Notes: a model not told the origin generated them from the letters alone. DNA of 64,000 bases from Neorhizobium galegae bv. officinalis (GCA_000985875.1 CCRI01000006.1:124001-188000); one strand, 5' to 3'; shown: positions 42,545-53,159, numbered from the stretch's first letter. Numbers and translations are program-made.

Positions 42545-43150
42545 GTGCCGATTCGATCCATCTGCGTTTACTGCGGCTCGCAGCCGGGGCGCGATCCCGC
42601 CTATATTGCAGCCGGCCGTGCGCTCGGAAAATCCGTCGCCGCCCATGGGCTTCGGCTCGTCTATGGCGGAGGCACCAAGGGCATCATGGGTGCGGTCGCG
42701 GCCGGCGTCCTGTCGAACGGCGGTCAGGTCACCGGCATCATTCCCGAATTCCTGGTCGACATGGAGGCCACGCGCCATTCGCTCGGCCAGCTCGACGAGT
42801 TGATTGTGACGGAGGACATGCATGCGCGCAAGCACAAGATGTTCGAGCGCGCTGACGCTTTCGTGACCCTGCCGGGCGGTATCGGCACGCTGGAGGAGAT
42901 CGTCGAGATCATGACCTGGGCCCAGCTCGGACGGCATGAGAAGCCGATGGTGTTCGCCAATATCGGCGGTTTCTGGGATCCGATGCTCGACCTCATCACC
43001 CACATGCGCGAACAGGGGTTCATCCACCGCGCGCATCTCGTCCAGCCGCTGGTCATCGCCGATGTCGAGCAGATCGTCCCGGCGATCCTGGAACAGGGCG
43101 AAGAGCGCCCGCCGTCGAGCGGCGAGGGCGCGGTGATTTCGAGGCTGTAG
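42545..43150 (+). CDS. LOG family phosphoribohydrolase
   Basis: 201 residues from a GTG after GGAGAA. The paired motifs YGGGTKGIMG (40-49) and LPGGIGTLEE (109-118) are the LOG hallmark (PGGxGTxxE). LOG proteins release free cytokinin bases from their riboside monophosphates, or more generally cleave nucleotide 5'-monophosphates to base and ribose phosphate. In a plant-associated bacterium either role is possible. Transcribed alone. Confidence 0.9.
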   Translation: MPIRSICVYCGSQPGRDPAYIAAGRALGKSVAAHGLRLVYGGGTKGIMGAVAAGVLSNGGQVTGIIPEFLVDMEATRHSLGQLDELIVTEDMHARKHKMFERADAFVTLPGGIGTLEEIVEIMTWAQLGRHEKPMVFANIGGFWDPMLDLITHMREQGFIHRAHLVQPLVIADVEQIVPAILEQGEERPPSSGEGAVISRL

Positions 43151-43167
43151 GCGTCGGCGATCGAGCC

Positions 43168-43497
43168 CTAGTCGACGATGAAGAGTTTGGCGCCGGCCGA
43201 TGTCGAGGAGCGATGGGGCTCGGCATCGTCCGCCACCTGGTAACTCATGCCGGGCGTAAGCGTGAAGACCCGGCCGTCGGCGAGTTCGGTCCTCAGCTCG
43301 CCTTCGAGGCAGAGCAGGATATGGCCTTTGACGCACCAGTGGTCGGCGAGATAGCCCGGCGTATATTCGACCATCCGGACCCTTATTCCCCCGAAATGGC
43401 AGGTCTGCCAGGTCGCCAGCCCCGTATCGCCCTTGTGCTCGGTCTTGGGAATGGCGCTCCAGTCGGTGGTGCCGAACGGGATGTCGCTGATCTTCAT
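43168..43497 (-). CDS. DHCW-type cupin fold protein
   Basis: 109 residues forming a single cupin barrel: WQTCHFGGIRVRMVEYTPGY, then ADHWCVKGHILLCLEGEL with its metal-type His pair, and the closing LTPGMSYQVADDAEPHRS. It fits the small family named after its Asp-His-Cys-Trp region (here DHWC). No enzymatic role is known. It lies 20 bases after rarD on the minus strand, likely in the same transcript. Confidence 0.82.
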   Translation of the reverse strand: MKISDIPFGTTDWSAIPKTEHKGDTGLATWQTCHFGGIRVRMVEYTPGYLADHWCVKGHILLCLEGELRTELADGRVFTLTPGMSYQVADDAEPHRSSTSAGAKLFIVD

Positions 43498-43517
43498 GGG
43501 AATGCTCCGGGAAAGGC

Positions 43518-44432
43518 CTATCGGCCGCGTGTCTGCTTCAGAAACGACCAGGTGTAGATCGCCAGTGCCAGCCAGATCAGCGCAAACGCCCCGAGCTTCA
43601 CCAGGCTGAGCGGCTCATGGAAGACGAAGACCGCGATCAGGAAGATCATCGTCGGCGCGATATATTGCATGATGCCGATGGTCGAGAGTTTGAGAAGCTT
43701 GGCGCCGTTGGCATAGATCATCAGCGGCCCGGCGGTGACGATGCCGGCGATCGCCAGGATGAACGTGTCCCAGCCGGTCGAATTGAGGAGATGGCCCTGG
43801 CCGGTCGATTCCAGCCAGATCACATAGGGCAGGCTGGGAATGCTGATCAGCAGCACTTCCAGGAAGAAACCCTGGTTCGGGCCGATCGGCAGGGTTTTCC
43901 GGAAGAGCGCATAGAAACCCCAGGTGACCGTAAGTGCCAGCGAAACCCACGGCAATCCGCCCGCATCATAGGTGAGGATCGCCACCGCCACCACTACAAG
44001 GCCGATCGCGGCGAGCTGAACCGGCGCCAGCCGTTCCTTGAGCAGGACGGCCGCGAGAAAGATGCTGAACAGCGGATTGATGAAATAACCGAGCGCCGCA
44101 TCGAGCGCCCGGCCGGCGGCGACCGCCCACACATAGATACCCCAGTTCGCCATGATGATCAGCGCGGTCAGGCATGCCATGGCAAGCATGCGCGGGTTCT
44201 GTATCGCCACCTTGAGATCACCCGTGCGACGCAGGATCAGGAGAACGATCCCGGCGACCGGCACCGACCAGAGCGCCCGGTGGGCCAGCACTTCGAGCGA
44301 AGGAAGATGGGCGACGGCCTTCAGGTAGAACGGCAGGAACCCCCAGAGGAAATAGGCCGTCAGCCCGAAGGCGAAGCCGCGCGGCGTGTCTTCGTTCTTC
44401 ACTATCGTCGCCGGAGCGGTATCGATGGCCAT
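43518..44432 (-). CDS. rarD: RarD family EamA transporter
   Basis: 304 residues with ten membrane segments. RarD landmarks are FGLTAYFLWGFLPFYLKAV at the start, VLAHRALWSVPVA, NWGIYVWAVAAGRALDAALG and GYFINPLFSIFLAA. RarD proteins are drug/metabolite-type transporters first linked to chloramphenicol sensitivity; the natural substrate is unknown. First gene of a pair with the cupin gene. Confidence 0.9.
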   Translation of the reverse strand: MAIDTAPATIVKNEDTPRGFAFGLTAYFLWGFLPFYLKAVAHLPSLEVLAHRALWSVPVAGIVLLILRRTGDLKVAIQNPRMLAMACLTALIIMANWGIYVWAVAAGRALDAALGYFINPLFSIFLAAVLLKERLAPVQLAAIGLVVVAVAILTYDAGGLPWVSLALTVTWGFYALFRKTLPIGPNQGFFLEVLLISIPSLPYVIWLESTGQGHLLNSTGWDTFILAIAGIVTAGPLMIYANGAKLLKLSTIGIMQYIAPTMIFLIAVFVFHEPLSLVKLGAFALIWLALAIYTWSFLKQTRGR

Positions 44433-44586
44433 GCGGGGTGTTTCCGGTATTCTGTTCTGATTATCCTTCCCGTCTAGACGATGTGGCGGGGCCGGACCAA
44501 TTCATTTCATTGAAGAACCTATCGTTTGTCGCGATTTTGTCGGCTTGGCTTGCGATAGTGATTCCCTGTCAGAATGGAGGAATTGG

Positions 44587-45462
44587 ATGGATTTCGAAAA
44601 CCAGCCGTTGCACCGGCAGATCTATGCCCGCCAGATCCTGGCGAAGGCCGGCGTGAGTTCGGACGCCCGGCTTTTCGCCGCCCTCGCCAAGGTGCCACGC
44701 GAACAATTCGTCGGCCCGCCGCCCTGGGTCTACAACGATTTCCGCAATTACCGCGAGCTTGCCTCGACCGATCCGCTGGTGCTCTACCAGGATGTGCTGG
44801 TCGGGCTGGATACGGCGCGCGGCGTCAACAACGGCATGCCGTCGCTGCATGCCGGCGCCCTGCACGCGCTCGGCATCCGCGATGGCGAGACGGTCGCCCA
44901 TCTCGGTGCCGGGACCGGGTATTACACGGCCATCATCGCCGAGCTGGTGGGGCCGTCAGGCCGGGTGATCGCCGTCGAATACGACGAGGCTCTCGCGGAC
45001 AAGGCGCGGCAGAACCTGACGGGTTACGCGAATGTCGAGCTCGTCCGCGGCGACGCGACCGAATGGCCGAAGGAGGATGCGGACGTGATCTACGCCAACT
45101 TCGCGCTCGACCATCCGCCGGCCGCCTGGATCGACAATCTCGCGGTCTCCGGCCGGGCGCTCTTCCCGCTCGGCTTCCCGGCGACCGACCACGGTCGAAG
45201 GAGCGGTTTTACCCGTTCTGCGGGTTTCCTGATGATCGATCGACGCGCCAAAGGCTTCGGCGCCAGATTCCTGCAGCCGGTCTCTTTCGTCTGGGCCGAA
45301 GGCCAGCAACCACCTCCGCCGGGCCGCCACGAAGGGCTGGCGGAAGCCTTCCGCTCGCGCCGCGGCTATCAGGTCCGCAGCCTGCGCTGGCGGCAGCCGC
45401 CGATGGGCGAGGGGGAATGGTACGGCGAGGAGGATTGGGGGCTGAGTTTCGAGGAGGTGTGA
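44587..45462 (+). CDS. Protein-L-isoaspartate methyltransferase-like protein
   Basis: 291 residues, longer than typical Pcm (about 210). The SAM-binding motif I is HLGAGTGYYTAIIAELVG with the acidic end of the second strand in VIAVEYDEAL. The upstream PREQFVGPP motif is shared with isoaspartyl methyltransferases. A catalytic-type NxGMPSLHA block replaces the usual SxPxxxA. The 90-residue C-terminal part is divergent, so repair of isoaspartyl residues is uncertain. The ATG follows GGAGGAAT. Confidence 0.8.
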   Translation: MDFENQPLHRQIYARQILAKAGVSSDARLFAALAKVPREQFVGPPPWVYNDFRNYRELASTDPLVLYQDVLVGLDTARGVNNGMPSLHAGALHALGIRDGETVAHLGAGTGYYTAIIAELVGPSGRVIAVEYDEALADKARQNLTGYANVELVRGDATEWPKEDADVIYANFALDHPPAAWIDNLAVSGRALFPLGFPATDHGRRSGFTRSAGFLMIDRRAKGFGARFLQPVSFVWAEGQQPPPPGRHEGLAEAFRSRRGYQVRSLRWRQPPMGEGEWYGEEDWGLSFEEV

Positions 45463-45521
45463 GGGGGCTCCCATTTTTTCCATTAAGACGGCCAACGTAG
45501 GGAGAGACAGCGCGGCATACC

Positions 45522-45663
45522 GATCTCCCCCCTTGAGGGGGAGATGCCCGGCAGGGCAGAGGGGGGTAATGTCTCAGCTTATTCTTGAGCATTGCGTTTG
45601 TCGCGCCGTTGCTATCCCCCTCTGTCACCTTCGGTGACATCTCCCCCTCAAGGGGGGAGATCA
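45522..45663. repeat. Paired inverted intergenic repeat (RIME-like)
   Basis: Arms at 45522-45569 (CCGGCAGGGCAG core) and 45613-45663 (TCACCTTCGGTGACA core) are inverted, both carrying the CTCCCCCTCAAGGGGG-type palindrome. They fill most of the 301-base gap before the pentapeptide gene; nothing else is seen there. Confidence 0.83.
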
Positions 45664-45763
45664 TTGGGAGCCTGCCGCGCCGCTTTCATTCCCATCCCGC
45701 TGATTGTCTCCAACCCGAATCTCTGATCAACCACCCCAACAAATGTCGGCGGAGGCGAAGGTC

Positions 45764-46453
45764 ATGGCGGAGCAGGATCCCATCGAGGTTTCCGAACAGC
45801 GGATCGGGCGCGCGGAGGTGCTTGGCTTTACGGCCGCCGGAAACACGGTGGTCCTGAACGGCTGCACGCTGGAGGAAGCGGATCTGTCCGGCCTCGATCT
45901 TCAGCGCTGGAAATTCAGAAACTGCCGGATGACGACCGTCAATCTGCGGGCAGCCGATCTTGAAGGGGCGAAGTTCGAGGGATGCCGCGGGGCATTCGCC
46001 AATTTTACGGGCGCCAACCTTGCGGAAGCGGAATTCCGCAATTGCGACTTCAACAACGCGGCTTTCCTGGAAGCCAAAATGAACGACACCCGGTTTGTCG
46101 GCTGCAAGCTGACCGGCGCCAATCTGACCCGGATCGCCTCCCTCGGCCTGTCGTTCAAGGAGACCATCCTGGCGCAGGCGAGGCTTCCCGCATTGTCGTT
46201 CCGGAAATCCCGGATCGAGCGGGTGGATTTCGGCATGGCGGACCTGTCGAAATGCGATTTCCGCGAAGTCGTGTTCGACGGCTGCAGCCTGCGTGACACG
46301 GGGCTCGTCGATGCCAGGTTCGAAGGAGCCGATCTGCGCGGCGCTGATCTCGGCGGCTTGAAGCTGATCGACGCCAGGAAATTCAGGGGAGCGACGATCT
46401 CGCGGCAGCAGGCCGGGGATATCCTGGCGGAACTGGGACTGAAGGTTCAATAG
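45764..46453 (+). CDS. Pentapeptide repeat protein
   Basis: 229 residues. From about residue 35 onward runs of A(D/N)LxX-type pentapeptides build a right-handed beta-helix: ADLSGLDL, VNLRAADLEGAKFEG, ANFTGANLAEAEFRN, ADLSKCDFREVVF, ADLRGADLGGLKL. This resembles the Qnr/McbG group, whose DNA-mimicking shape can shield gyrase, but most family members have no known role. ATG after GGAGGCGAAG; an earlier ATG in frame is possible. Confidence 0.85.
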   Translation: MAEQDPIEVSEQRIGRAEVLGFTAAGNTVVLNGCTLEEADLSGLDLQRWKFRNCRMTTVNLRAADLEGAKFEGCRGAFANFTGANLAEAEFRNCDFNNAAFLEAKMNDTRFVGCKLTGANLTRIASLGLSFKETILAQARLPALSFRKSRIERVDFGMADLSKCDFREVVFDGCSLRDTGLVDARFEGADLRGADLGGLKLIDARKFRGATISRQQAGDILAELGLKVQ

Positions 46454-46509
46454 CCGGGTGCGGCATCCTCAGTCTCCGGTTCTTCCAGTCGTCTTACGGG
46501 CGAGAAGGA

Positions 46510-46668
46510 TTAGACGGCTACGCGCCGTGCTTCCTTGTCGGCCGACTTGCGGTCTGCGCCGTGCTTTTCGATGATCGCCTTCGCATCCTCAACCGAAATG
46601 CGATGCTTTTTAGCAAAGGGGATAGGCTGGTAGGGCTGGTCCGGGGTGCTTGCTTTTTTATCAGACAT
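46510..46668 (-). CDS. Short conserved-looking protein, 52 residues
   Basis: A charged, soluble protein of 52 residues: a disordered N-terminus ending YQPIPFAKKHRISVEDAKAI, then a helix with IIEKHGADRKSADKEARRV. The IPFAKKHxIS-DA pattern looks like a short degraded helix-turn-helix. The ATG at 46668 is preceded by GGAG at 6 bases, and a perfect hairpin lies in its leader. It converges with the pentapeptide gene. Family not recognised. Confidence 0.6.
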   Translation of the reverse strand: MSDKKASTPDQPYQPIPFAKKHRISVEDAKAIIEKHGADRKSADKEARRVAV

Positions 46669-46687
46669 GGACGTCTCCGATCTCGAT

Positions 46688-46708
46688 GCTCCGGCGGGAT
46701 GCCGGAGC
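46688..46708 (-). promoter_or_regulatory. Leader hairpin before the 52-residue protein
   Basis: GCTCCGGC at 46688-46695 pairs with GCCGGAGC at 46701-46708, loop of 5. It lies 20 bases upstream of the start codon in the transcript's 5' region and could affect translation, or be a terminator read the other way. The rest of the gap to rsgA (to 46896) holds nothing recognisable. Confidence 0.45.
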
Positions 46709-46896
46709 CTCTTGGATTAATGAAATAGCGAGGGGGTTGGTTGCCAGGCGCTGCTGCGTCATTATCGCGAGCGGCCGCCTCAATGTGCCGTCTATATGGT
46801 ACTAAAGGCCCTGATATACAATGGCCAGGTTGAAGCCGGAGGCTTCGGGGGGGCGCCTACCAGCTCCTGCAGGGACGGTATTGGCGCGCGAAGCCT

Positions 46897-48051
46897 TCAG
46901 TATTTCTTCTTGCGGACGATCTTGTTGCCCTTCGGACCGCTCAGCACCGGCGTTCTGTCGCGGTTTTCCGCAAGCAGGCTGCGCCAGCGTTCCAGGCGAT
47001 CGGCGGCAAGTTCGCCGCTGGCAACGGCCGCCTGCACGGCGCAGCCCGGTTCGTGGGCATGGGTGCAATCGCGGAACCGGCAATTCGGCGCCAGATCGGT
47101 GATTTCGGCAAACAGCGTATCGATGCCGTCGGTGACATCGCTGACATAGAGGGTTCTGATCCCCGGCGTGTCGATCACCCAGCCGCCGCCGGCAATCGCA
47201 TGCAGCGACCGTGCCGTGGTGGTGTGACGGCCCTTTGCATCACGTTCGCGGATGCTTCCGGTCTTCTGCATCGTGTCGGACTGAGGGCCGGCGAGCGTGT
47301 TCACCAGCGTCGACTTTCCGACGCCGGAGGAGCCGACCAGGGCTACGGTCTGCCCGACGCCGCACCAGGGCTCCAACAGCGAAACGGCATCGTCGGACCG
47401 CGCGTTCAGGACGACCACGGGCAGGTCGCGCTGCAGCGCCTTGGCCTGTTGTTCGAACAGGCTGGCATCTTCGACCGTGTCGGCCTTGGTCAGCACGATC
47501 ACCGGGTTGGTCGCGGCCTGGTTGGCCATGATCAGGTAGCGTTCCAGCCGTCCCGGGTTGAAATCGGCATTGCACGAGGTGACGATGAACAGGGTATCGA
47601 CATTGGCCGCGGCAAGCTGCTGGCCGTGTCCGCCTTCCGCACGCCGTTGAAACACGGTTTTTCGGGCAAGACGGCGCACGAGCATGCCCGTCAGCGGATC
47701 GGCAAGAACCCAGTCGCCCACCGCAAAATCCGCCGTATTGCTATTGGGCGGAAGTTCAATCCCGACAGGCCCGCTGATGTCGATCGCGTCGATGCGCGCC
47801 CGGTGAACCGAAGCAACGCGCCTGGGCAGCAGATCCGCTTCGCCCGGCTCGACCTGCGCCGCGAAGAAATCGGACCAGCCCAGCCGTTCAAGCGATGAGG
47901 GTGGGTTGGAGTCGGTCAAGGTCGGATACGAAAATTCGGTGACACCATCATGGATGAGCTTTCCGCAGGTTGAGATTGCGCTCATCCGGGGAAGAGCCGC
48001 AGATCGGGTGCAAAGGTGCCGGCTCTTGGCTTGACCAAAACCTCTGTCCAT
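46897..48051 (-). CDS. rsgA: Ribosome small subunit-dependent GTPase A
   Basis: 384 residues from the first ATG; a second ATG 22 codons later is also possible. The GTPase motifs are circularly permuted as in RsgA/YjeQ: G4 TKAD at 188-191 precedes G1 GSSGVGKST at 240-248 and G3 DTPG at 294-297. An OB-fold precedes them, and the C-terminal zinc knuckle is CRFRDCTHAHEPGC. It checks late 30S subunit maturation. Transcribed alone on the minus strand. Confidence 0.93.
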   Translation of the reverse strand: MDRGFGQAKSRHLCTRSAALPRMSAISTCGKLIHDGVTEFSYPTLTDSNPPSSLERLGWSDFFAAQVEPGEADLLPRRVASVHRARIDAIDISGPVGIELPPNSNTADFAVGDWVLADPLTGMLVRRLARKTVFQRRAEGGHGQQLAAANVDTLFIVTSCNADFNPGRLERYLIMANQAATNPVIVLTKADTVEDASLFEQQAKALQRDLPVVVLNARSDDAVSLLEPWCGVGQTVALVGSSGVGKSTLVNTLAGPQSDTMQKTGSIRERDAKGRHTTTARSLHAIAGGGWVIDTPGIRTLYVSDVTDGIDTLFAEITDLAPNCRFRDCTHAHEPGCAVQAAVASGELAADRLERWRSLLAENRDRTPVLSGPKGNKIVRKKKY

Positions 48052-48164
48052 TCGTCGTTACGTGGGAGCATTAAACCAGCATGCCGCCGAAGTCGAGGAA
48101 ACGATCGACTCGCGCAGCATATGACGGTCGGGCAACGCCGATCAGGCCGCAATGTTCCCAGTTC

Positions 48165-49781
48165 TCACTCCGCCGCGATCTTCCCCGCCAGCTGGCGGTT
48201 CTTCATCAGCTTGTAGATGACCGAATCCATCAATGCCTGGAACGAGGCGTCGATGATGTTTTCGGAGACGCCGACCGTCCACCAGCGCACGCCGTCGCCA
48301 TCGGTGGATTCGATCAGCACGCGGGTGATCGCCTCGGTGCCGCCGTTGAGGATACGCACCTTGAAGTCGGCGAGCACCAGGTCGTCGATCTCGTGCTGGT
48401 ATTTGCCGAAATCCTTGCGCAGCGCCCGGTCGAGCGCGTTGACCGGGCCATCGCCTTCGGCGACCGACATCAGCGTCTGGCCGTCGACGACGAGTTTGAC
48501 CACCGCTTCGGAGACGATCTTGATGCGGCCATGCGAATCGAACCGGCGTTCGACCATCACCCGAAAACCTTCAACCGCGAAGAACTCCGGAATGGTGCCG
48601 AGCGTGCGGCGGGCGAGCAGTTCGAAGCTCGCGTCGGCGCCCTCATAGGCGTAGCCCGTCGCCTCGCGTTCCTTGACGATCGAGATCAGCTGGTCGAGCC
48701 TCGGATCGTCCTTGCCGACTTCGATGCCGCGGCGCTTCAGCGCGTTGATGAAGTTCGACTTGCCGCCCTGGTCGGACACCATCACCTTGCGCAGGTTCCC
48801 CACACTTTCCGGCGTCACGTGTTCGTAGGTGCGCGGGTCCTTCAAGAGCGCCGAGGCATGGATTCCGGCCTTGGTGGCAAACGCCGAGGCGCCGACATAG
48901 GGCGCCTGGTGGTTCGGCGAGCGGTTTAGCAGCTCGTCGAAGGCGTGGCTGAGGCGGGTGAGGCCGGTCAGCCGCTCCGCATCGATCGCCGTCTCGAACC
49001 GGCTGTTATAGGCGTCCTTCAGGGCAAGCGTCGCGATGATCGTCACGAGATTGGCGTTGCCGCAGCGTTCGCCGATGCCGTTCAGCGTGCCCTGGATCTG
49101 CCGACAGCCCGCCTCGATCGCGGCCAGCGAATTGGCGACCGCCTGGCCGGTGTCGTCATGGGCGTGGATGCCGAGCGAGCTGCCCGGTATGCCGGACGCG
49201 ATGACCGCCTCGACGATGGCGCGGATCTCGCCCGGCTGGGTGCCGCCATTGGTGTCGCAGAGCACCACCCAGCGCGCGCCGGCCTCATAGGCCGTCCTGG
49301 CGCAGGCGAGCGCATATTCGGGATTCGCCTTGTAGCCGTCGAAGAAATGCTCGCAATCGACCAGCGCTTCCTTCTCCGCGCCGCGGGCGGCCTCGACGCT
49401 GTCGCGGATCGATTCGAGGTTCTCCTCGTTCGAACAGCCGAGCGCGACGCGGACGTGATAATCCCAGCTCTTGGCGACGAAACAGGTGGCGTCGCTTTTC
49501 GCCTGCAGCAGCACGGCCAGACCCGGATCGTTGGAGGCGGAAATGCCGGCCCGCTTGGTCATGCCGAAGGCGACGAATTTCGATCTTGCCGTGCGCTTCT
49601 CCGAGAAAAAGGCAGTGTCGGTCGGGTTGGCGCCGGGATAACCGCCCTCGACGTAATCGAGGCCGAATTCGTCGAGCAGGTTGGAAATGGCGATCTTGTC
49701 CTCGACGGAAAAATCGACGCCGGGGGTTTGTTGCCCGTCGCGCAACGTGGTGTCGAAGAGATAGATGCGTTCGCGTGTCAT
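48165..49781 (-). CDS. cimA: (R)-citramalate synthase
   Basis: 538 residues. The N-terminal HMGL-like TIM barrel holds TTLRDGQQTPG, the metal-binding HAHDD motif and NGIGERCGNANL. The C-terminal LeuA-type regulatory domain starts around 410. CimA condenses pyruvate and acetyl-CoA to citramalate, the first step of a threonine-independent route to isoleucine. The length and the DTTLRDGQQ opening separate it from LeuA. Transcribed alone. Confidence 0.92.
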   Translation of the reverse strand: MTRERIYLFDTTLRDGQQTPGVDFSVEDKIAISNLLDEFGLDYVEGGYPGANPTDTAFFSEKRTARSKFVAFGMTKRAGISASNDPGLAVLLQAKSDATCFVAKSWDYHVRVALGCSNEENLESIRDSVEAARGAEKEALVDCEHFFDGYKANPEYALACARTAYEAGARWVVLCDTNGGTQPGEIRAIVEAVIASGIPGSSLGIHAHDDTGQAVANSLAAIEAGCRQIQGTLNGIGERCGNANLVTIIATLALKDAYNSRFETAIDAERLTGLTRLSHAFDELLNRSPNHQAPYVGASAFATKAGIHASALLKDPRTYEHVTPESVGNLRKVMVSDQGGKSNFINALKRRGIEVGKDDPRLDQLISIVKEREATGYAYEGADASFELLARRTLGTIPEFFAVEGFRVMVERRFDSHGRIKIVSEAVVKLVVDGQTLMSVAEGDGPVNALDRALRKDFGKYQHEIDDLVLADFKVRILNGGTEAITRVLIESTDGDGVRWWTVGVSENIIDASFQALMDSVIYKLMKNRQLAGKIAAE

Positions 49782-49822
49782 GGGTGCTCCTCCTGGAGCA
49801 TTGTCATATGGTTGGCGGCGCC

Positions 49823-49999
49823 ACCCCTCAGCCCCTCAAGAGGGGCACGGCGACTGTATTCAAAAAAGACCCCGCCCCAAACCCCTCCCCACAAGGGGAG
49901 GGGCTTAACCTGCCACGCTCCCTGATACCCGATTTGGGCGGGAGGGTGCCTCGGGTCTTCTCCCCCCTTGTGGGGGAGATGGCCGGCAGGCCAGAGAGG
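49823..49999. repeat. Cluster of palindromic repeats upstream of cimA
   Basis: Three units: CCCCTCAAGAGGGG near 49834, a CCCCTCCCCACAAGGGGAGG hairpin at about 49882-49903, and the CTCCCCCCTTGTGGGGGAG plus GGCCGGCAGGCCAGAG unit at 49959-49999. Together they fill the 229-base gap between cimA and pip. Confidence 0.78.
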
Positions 50000-50010
50000 G
50001 CATTCTTTTC

Positions 50011-51439
<1,429 letters not shown>

Positions 51440-51443
<4 letters not shown>

Positions 51444-51952
51444 CGCTTGTTCTCCGGTGGCTGGTTTTCTGGCGGCCCTTTCTCCGGCGGCCAGATTTCG
51501 GTGTCGTGGTCGGGATGCTGGTAGGAGACGATATCGGCCAGGAAGGGGGCGGTGTCGATATCGTCCATCGTGTGGCGGGCCGGCAATTCGGACAGCCGGT
51601 CGACGAAGGGAAGCTTGCCCTCGACGCCGAACTGCACGACCGGCGGCAGCAGGGCCGGGTCGTCGAAGCTACCGGCGGAAATCGCGACCCCGTCCGCCGC
51701 CTCGTAGGTCATCGGCGTGCCGCAATTCCCGCAGAAGCCGCGCCGGACGTGGTTCGACGACTGGAAATACTTCAGTTCGCCGCGCGTCCAGGTGAGCTTC
51801 GCCTCGCCGGTCGCCACCAGCGGCGCGTAATAGGCGCCGAAGGCCTTCTGGCACATTCGGCAATGGCAGACCGACGAATCGAACGGCTCGCCTTCAAGTC
51901 GGAAGCGGATCGCGCCGCACTGGCAGCCGCCGGTTCGGATGGTATCGCTCAT
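51440..51952 (-). CDS. GFA family protein, copy 2
   Basis: 170 residues with [21 protein letters not shown] and FCGNCGTPMTY zinc motifs and the shared [12 protein letters not shown] tail, then an extra Pro/Glu/Lys-rich C-terminus. It overlaps copies 1 and 3 by four bases each. Paralogous to both by tandem duplication. Function unknown. Confidence 0.9.
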
Positions 51953-52446
51953 GACTGCCCCTCCGCATGCCGGTTGCCTCGAGGCCAGACCTCGGTGTCG
52001 TGGTCGGGGTGCTGGTTGCTGCTGGCCGAGACAGTCTTTTCCTGTTCCTCGGTCATGTCCATGGCGATATCGTGCTGCAGGTGGTCGAGTTCGCCGAACC
52101 AGGACATCTTGTGGGCAAGATTGGTCTGCAGCTCCGGCTTCACCGATTGAGGATCGTCAAGCGAGCCGAGCGTGATGCTGATATGGTCGCTCGACCCGTC
52201 ATAAAAGAGCGGCGTGCCGCATTTTTCGCAGAAGCCGCGGCGCACGGTTTCCGACGACTGGAACCAGGCCGGCTCGCCGCGCGTCAGCTTGAAGTTTTCA
52301 TACATCACCCCGCCGAGCGGCATGAAATAATTCCCGGCCGCCTTCTGGCACATGCGGCAATGGCACAGATGCGGAAAACCTAGCGCTCCTTCCGCCCGGT
52401 ATCGCACGGCGCCGCACTGGCACCCGCCGGTGTGGATCTGGGTCAT
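51949..52446 (-). CDS. GFA family protein, copy 3
   Basis: 165 residues with [21 protein letters not shown] and FCEKCGTPLFY zinc motifs and the [13 protein letters not shown] tail. It is the most divergent of the three in the middle part. First of the GFA-GFA-GFA-pip run and only two bases after the DUF559 gene, so all five genes may share a transcript. Confidence 0.9.
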   Translation of the reverse strand: MTQIHTGGCQCGAVRYRAEGALGFPHLCHCRMCQKAAGNYFMPLGGVMYENFKLTRGEPAWFQSSETVRRGFCEKCGTPLFYDGSSDHISITLGSLDDPQSVKPELQTNLAHKMSWFGELDHLQHDIAMDMTEEQEKTVSASSNQHPDHDTEVWPRGNRHAEGQS

Positions 52447-52448
52447 TT

Positions 52449-52811
52449 TCAGGCCTCCCCAACGGTTTTCAGGATATGGAGACAGACATTGTCGATGTCT
52501 TTCAACACGTCGTCATTCCAGAAGCGCAGGACGGTCCAGCCATCCTGTTCCAGGCGCCGGGCTCGCTTCGCGTCATACCGAAGATCCTCATCGTTGCCGT
52601 GCTGGGAGCCATCGACCTCGACGATGAGGCTATGGGTGGGGCAGGCGAAATCGACGATATAGCCGGCGATCGGCACCTGGCGGCGAAAGCTCAATCCCAT
52701 CAGGCGGTGGGCGCGCAATTCGTTCCAGAGCTTCAGTTCGGCATTGGTGAGTGCTTTGCGCATCCGCCGGGCATTGGCGCGACGTTGCGGCGGGATTGGG
52801 GCATGTGGCAT
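52449..52811 (-). CDS. DUF559 endonuclease-like protein
   Basis: 120 residues of the DUF559 family, related to very-short-patch-repair-like endonucleases. RRMRKALTNAELKLWNELR leads to FRRQVPIAGYIVDFACP and the acidic IVEVDGSQH strand, then GWTVLRFWNDDVL. The D...EVDG...H set fits a PD-(D/E)xK nuclease core. Role unknown; such genes often travel with repeats or mobile DNA, and this one is preceded by palindromic repeats. ATG follows AAGGAGC. Confidence 0.85.
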   Translation of the reverse strand: MPHAPIPPQRRANARRMRKALTNAELKLWNELRAHRLMGLSFRRQVPIAGYIVDFACPTHSLIVEVDGSQHGNDEDLRYDAKRARRLEQDGWTVLRFWNDDVLKDIDNVCLHILKTVGEA

Positions 52812-52843
52812 GGCATGCTCCTTATCGGTGCGGAGCGCGTGGC

Positions 52844-53122
52844 TACCCCCCTCTGCCCTGCCGGGCATCTCCCCCACAAGGGGGGAGATCGGAGTGTGGC
52901 GAACGCACTCGCCTACATTGGATGTCGCAATCTGGGATAGGTGTTCTCGCAGGGCAAGCCGAGTTTCAAACTTCCGAAAGTTGAAAGGCTGCTGCGAATT
53001 AGAGTGCGGGGATCTCAGGGCGTGAGCGCGGCGAAGAAGTCGGTCGATGGCCGGGGAGATGGGCGCATCTAGCCGATCTCCCTCCTTGTGGGGGAGATGC
53101 CCGGCAGGGCAGAGGGGGGTAG
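52844..53122. repeat. Paired inverted intergenic repeat flanking a 180-base spacer
   Basis: Arms at 52844-52890 and 53074-53122 are inverted copies of the CCCCCTCTGCCCTGCCGGGCA and CTCCCCCACAAGGGGGGAG unit. The spacer is longer than in other clusters and shows no gene; it may be a separate intergenic piece trapped between two repeat insertions. Confidence 0.82.
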
Positions 53123-53159
53123 CCACAACCGCCATAGCCATCCTACCGCACCAAAACCA

